This document shows, one piece after another, positions 62,256-64,000 of a stretch of DNA of 64,000 nucleotides. The stretch is taken from the NCBI GenBank assembly GCA_020636075.1, contig JACJYO010000002.1, forward strand, positions 744,001 to 808,000, in the 5' to 3' direction. This DNA is from Lewinellaceae bacterium. Lineage in GTDB: Bacteria; Bacteroidota; Bacteroidia; Chitinophagales; Saprospiraceae. The notes below the pieces were generated by a model, which was given only the letters and a program-made list of their open reading frames with translations, did no database searches and was not told the origin of the DNA. Position 1 is the stretch's first letter. Each line of letters begins with the position of its first letter. A program made the translations under genes and the position numbers.

Positions 62256-64000
62256 ATGAAGTATTTTAAACTTAAACAAATCATTGCACTGGTTTGCCTG
62301 GTCCTCCTGAGTGGGAGTGTTGCCTTTGCGCAGCGGCAAATCAGCGGTGTCGTAACCGATGCCGACAATGGCGAGCCGCTGATCGGTGCGAGTGTCCGCG
62401 CTATCGGGACTACCTCCGGCGCTATCACCGATTTTGAGGGTCGCTACGCCTTTCCGCTCCCGGAAGGCGCTACCCAACTTGAAGTGTCTTACACAGGGTA
62501 CACGACCCAAACGCTGGACATTGGTGCAGCCACTACCCTGGATTTTTCCATGTCCTCGGGTATTACCCTGGAAGAGACGACGATTATTGGTTACGGCACG
62601 GTGAAAAAAACAGACGTGACCGGTGCTATTTTAACTGTCGGTCCCAAGGACTTCAACAAGGGTGCGATGAACTCCCCGCAGGAGCTTATCGTCGGTAAAA
62701 TTGCAGGTGTGACGGTCACCACCAACGCCGAACCGGGCGGCGGAGCTACCATCCGCATACGCGGTGGTTCTTCGTTGGGCGCTTCTAATGATCCGCTCAT
62801 TGTGATTGACGGAATACCCGTGGATAATGAAACAGTAGCGGGAGGCCGCAGCCCGCTAAACATCGTCAACCCCAATGACATTGAAACGTTCACTGTACTT
62901 AAAGATGCCTCAGCCACAGCCATTTACGGATCACGCGCATCAAACGGAGTTATCCTTATCACCACAAAAAAAGGGTCGCTCAAACGGAAAATCGGCATTG
63001 ATTACAATGCTAACTTTTCACTTAGCAGCCGCGCCAATAGCTTAGAAGTTTTGGACGGAAATGCCTTCCGCGCGCTGATCAACGAACGCTACCCCGACGG
63101 CTCTGCAGCCCGGAACCTGCTGGGCACTGCCAACACCGACTGGCAGGATGAAATTTACCAGCAAGCGTTTGGCATGGATCATAACCTCGCCGTTTCCGGT
63201 GGTATTGGTGTCGTGCCGTACCGCGTTTCGCTCGGTTACACCGACCGCGACGGTATCCTGAAAACAGACAATTTCAACCGACTGTCAGGCGCGCTCAACT
63301 TGTCGCCGGGCTTCATGGACAACCGCCTGCAATTCAATGTAAACCTGAAAGTGTCGAAAAGCAAAAACGTCTTTGCCAACCGCGGAGCCGTAGGTGCATC
63401 CATCTTTTTCGACCCAACCAAACCGGTGCTCGACCCGAGCAGTCCATACGGTGGGTATTTTACCTGGACCAACAACGACGGAACACCCAATACACTTGCC
63501 TCCGCCAATCCGGTAGCCCAACTGATGCTGCATGACGACAAATCGGATGTAAAGCGCCTGATCGGGAACGTTCAGGTGGATTATCGTTTTCATTTCCTGC
63601 CGGAATTGCGCGCCAACCTGAATGTCGGCTACGACAACTCAAACAGCGAGGGCAGTGTGCTGGAACCCGCCGAATATTCCGCAGCATTCAACACGAGCGG
63701 CCTCGACAAGCGCTATACCCAGGAGAAGACCAACAAACTGATTGAATATTACATGAATTATGTGAAAGACTTCGGGTCTACCACCCTGGATCTCATGGGC
63801 GGCTATTCCTGGCAGCACTTCCACTTTGACGATGTCACCACCACATTCAATACGGCCAACCCGGACGGCGCTGTGGTGCCGAACGAGCGCGAATATTACC
63901 TGCTCTCGTTGTTTGGGCGTTTGAACTTCAGCATCAACGATAAATACCTGTTTACCTTCACCTTACGCCGCGACGGCACCTCGCGTTTTGCCGAAGAAAA
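62256..64000 (+). CDS. SusC/RagA-family TonB-dependent transporter, 3'-truncated by window edge
   Basis: From ATG 62256 the frame is open to the end of the window (581 codons seen, usual length about 1000). It has a signal peptide (ALVCLVLLSGSVAFAQ), a CarboxypepD_reg domain (ISGVVTDADNGEPLIGASV), a SusC-type junction (TIIGYGTVKKTDVTGAI), a plug (LIVGKIAGVTVTTNAEPGGG, PLIVIDGIPVDNE, TFTVLKDASATAIYGSRAS) and the first barrel strands. A SusD gene is expected just beyond the window. It is distinct from the SusC at 25370-28567, so a second glycan system probably begins here; its substrate cannot be told. Confidence 0.95.
   Translation, partial: MKYFKLKQIIALVCLVLLSGSVAFAQRQISGVVTDADNGEPLIGASVRAIGTTSGAITDFEGRYAFPLPEGATQLEVSYTGYTTQTLDIGAATTLDFSMSSGITLEETTIIGYGTVKKTDVTGAILTVGPKDFNKGAMNSPQELIVGKIAGVTVTTNAEPGGGATIRIRGGSSLGASNDPLIVIDGIPVDNETVAGGRSPLNIVNPNDIETFTVLKDASATAIYGSRASNGVILITTKKGSLKRKIGIDYNANFSLSSRANSLEVLDGNAFRALINERYPDGSAARNLLGTANTDWQDEIYQQAFGMDHNLAVSGGIGVVPYRVSLGYTDRDGILKTDNFNRLSGALNLSPGFMDNRLQFNVNLKVSKSKNVFANRGAVGASIFFDPTKPVLDPSSPYGGYFTWTNNDGTPNTLASANPVAQLMLHDDKSDVKRLIGNVQVDYRFHFLPELRANLNVGYDNSNSEGSVLEPAEYSAAFNTSGLDKRYTQEKTNKLIEYYMNYVKDFGSTTLDLMGGYSWQHFHFDDVTTTFNTANPDGAVVPNEREYYLLSLFGRLNFSINDKYLFTFTLRRDGTSRFAEE

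Overview
The window comes from a Bacteroidota genome, most likely a member of the Saprospiria (inference). The support is SusC/SusD pairs, a hybrid two-component regulator, many type IX secretion (T9SS) C-terminal sorting domains, several TAnnTTTG-type -7 promoter boxes, and effector-associated-domain (EAD) and TIR proteins, which are common in that group. No ribosomal RNA or replication gene is present to fix the taxonomy.

Layout. 0-1.5 kb: the end of a LytTR regulator and a frameshifted EAD11-TIR effector gene. 1.5-5 kb: a secreted PNGase F-like protein with a LamG insert. 5.1-5.7 kb: three tRNAs (Val-GAC, Val-CAC, Pro-GGG), a terminator and a broken GIY-YIG nuclease gene. 5.8-8.3 kb: a BNR-4 candidate lyase plus GH105 pair. 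8.4-15.2 kb: two large T9SS proteins with related C-terminal ends. 15.4-45 kb: a large beta-mannan utilisation region. 45.2-47.4 kb: a vanadium-haloperoxidase-like T9SS protein. 47.4-53 kb: two secreted zinc metallopeptidases flanking a membrane protein with an EAD11-like tail, behind a TonB-dependent receptor. 53.5-62 kb: rlmF, a GH2-GH53 fusion, an amidohydrolase, a tyrosine phenol-lyase, a LysE exporter and a 41-residue membrane protein. From 62.3 kb: the first 1.7 kb of a second SusC gene.

The mannan region forms a coherent pathway. A minus-strand run SusC-SusD-two surface glycan-binding lipoproteins-GH26-GH27-GH9 captures and cuts the polymer. A divergent T9SS GH5-like enzyme, an acetylesterase and a GH5 add to the depolymerisation. 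A GH130 mannosylglucose phosphorylase overlaps a mannobiose 2-epimerase by four bases, and a sodium/solute symporter gene overlaps a GH1 beta-glucosidase by one base. Together these encode import of mannobiose, epimerisation to mannosylglucose and phosphorolysis to mannose-1-phosphate and glucose. A hybrid two-component system between the arms is the likely regulator.

Two genome-level patterns stand out. Every convergent intergenic gap longer than 100 bp (five of five) holds a long palindromic repeat, including three members of a 144-176 bp family with 20-bp terminal inverted repeats. Most disrupted genes are disrupted at mononucleotide runs, usually by loss of one base. This points to consensus sequencing error, so the symporter and the TIR effector may be intact in the organism.
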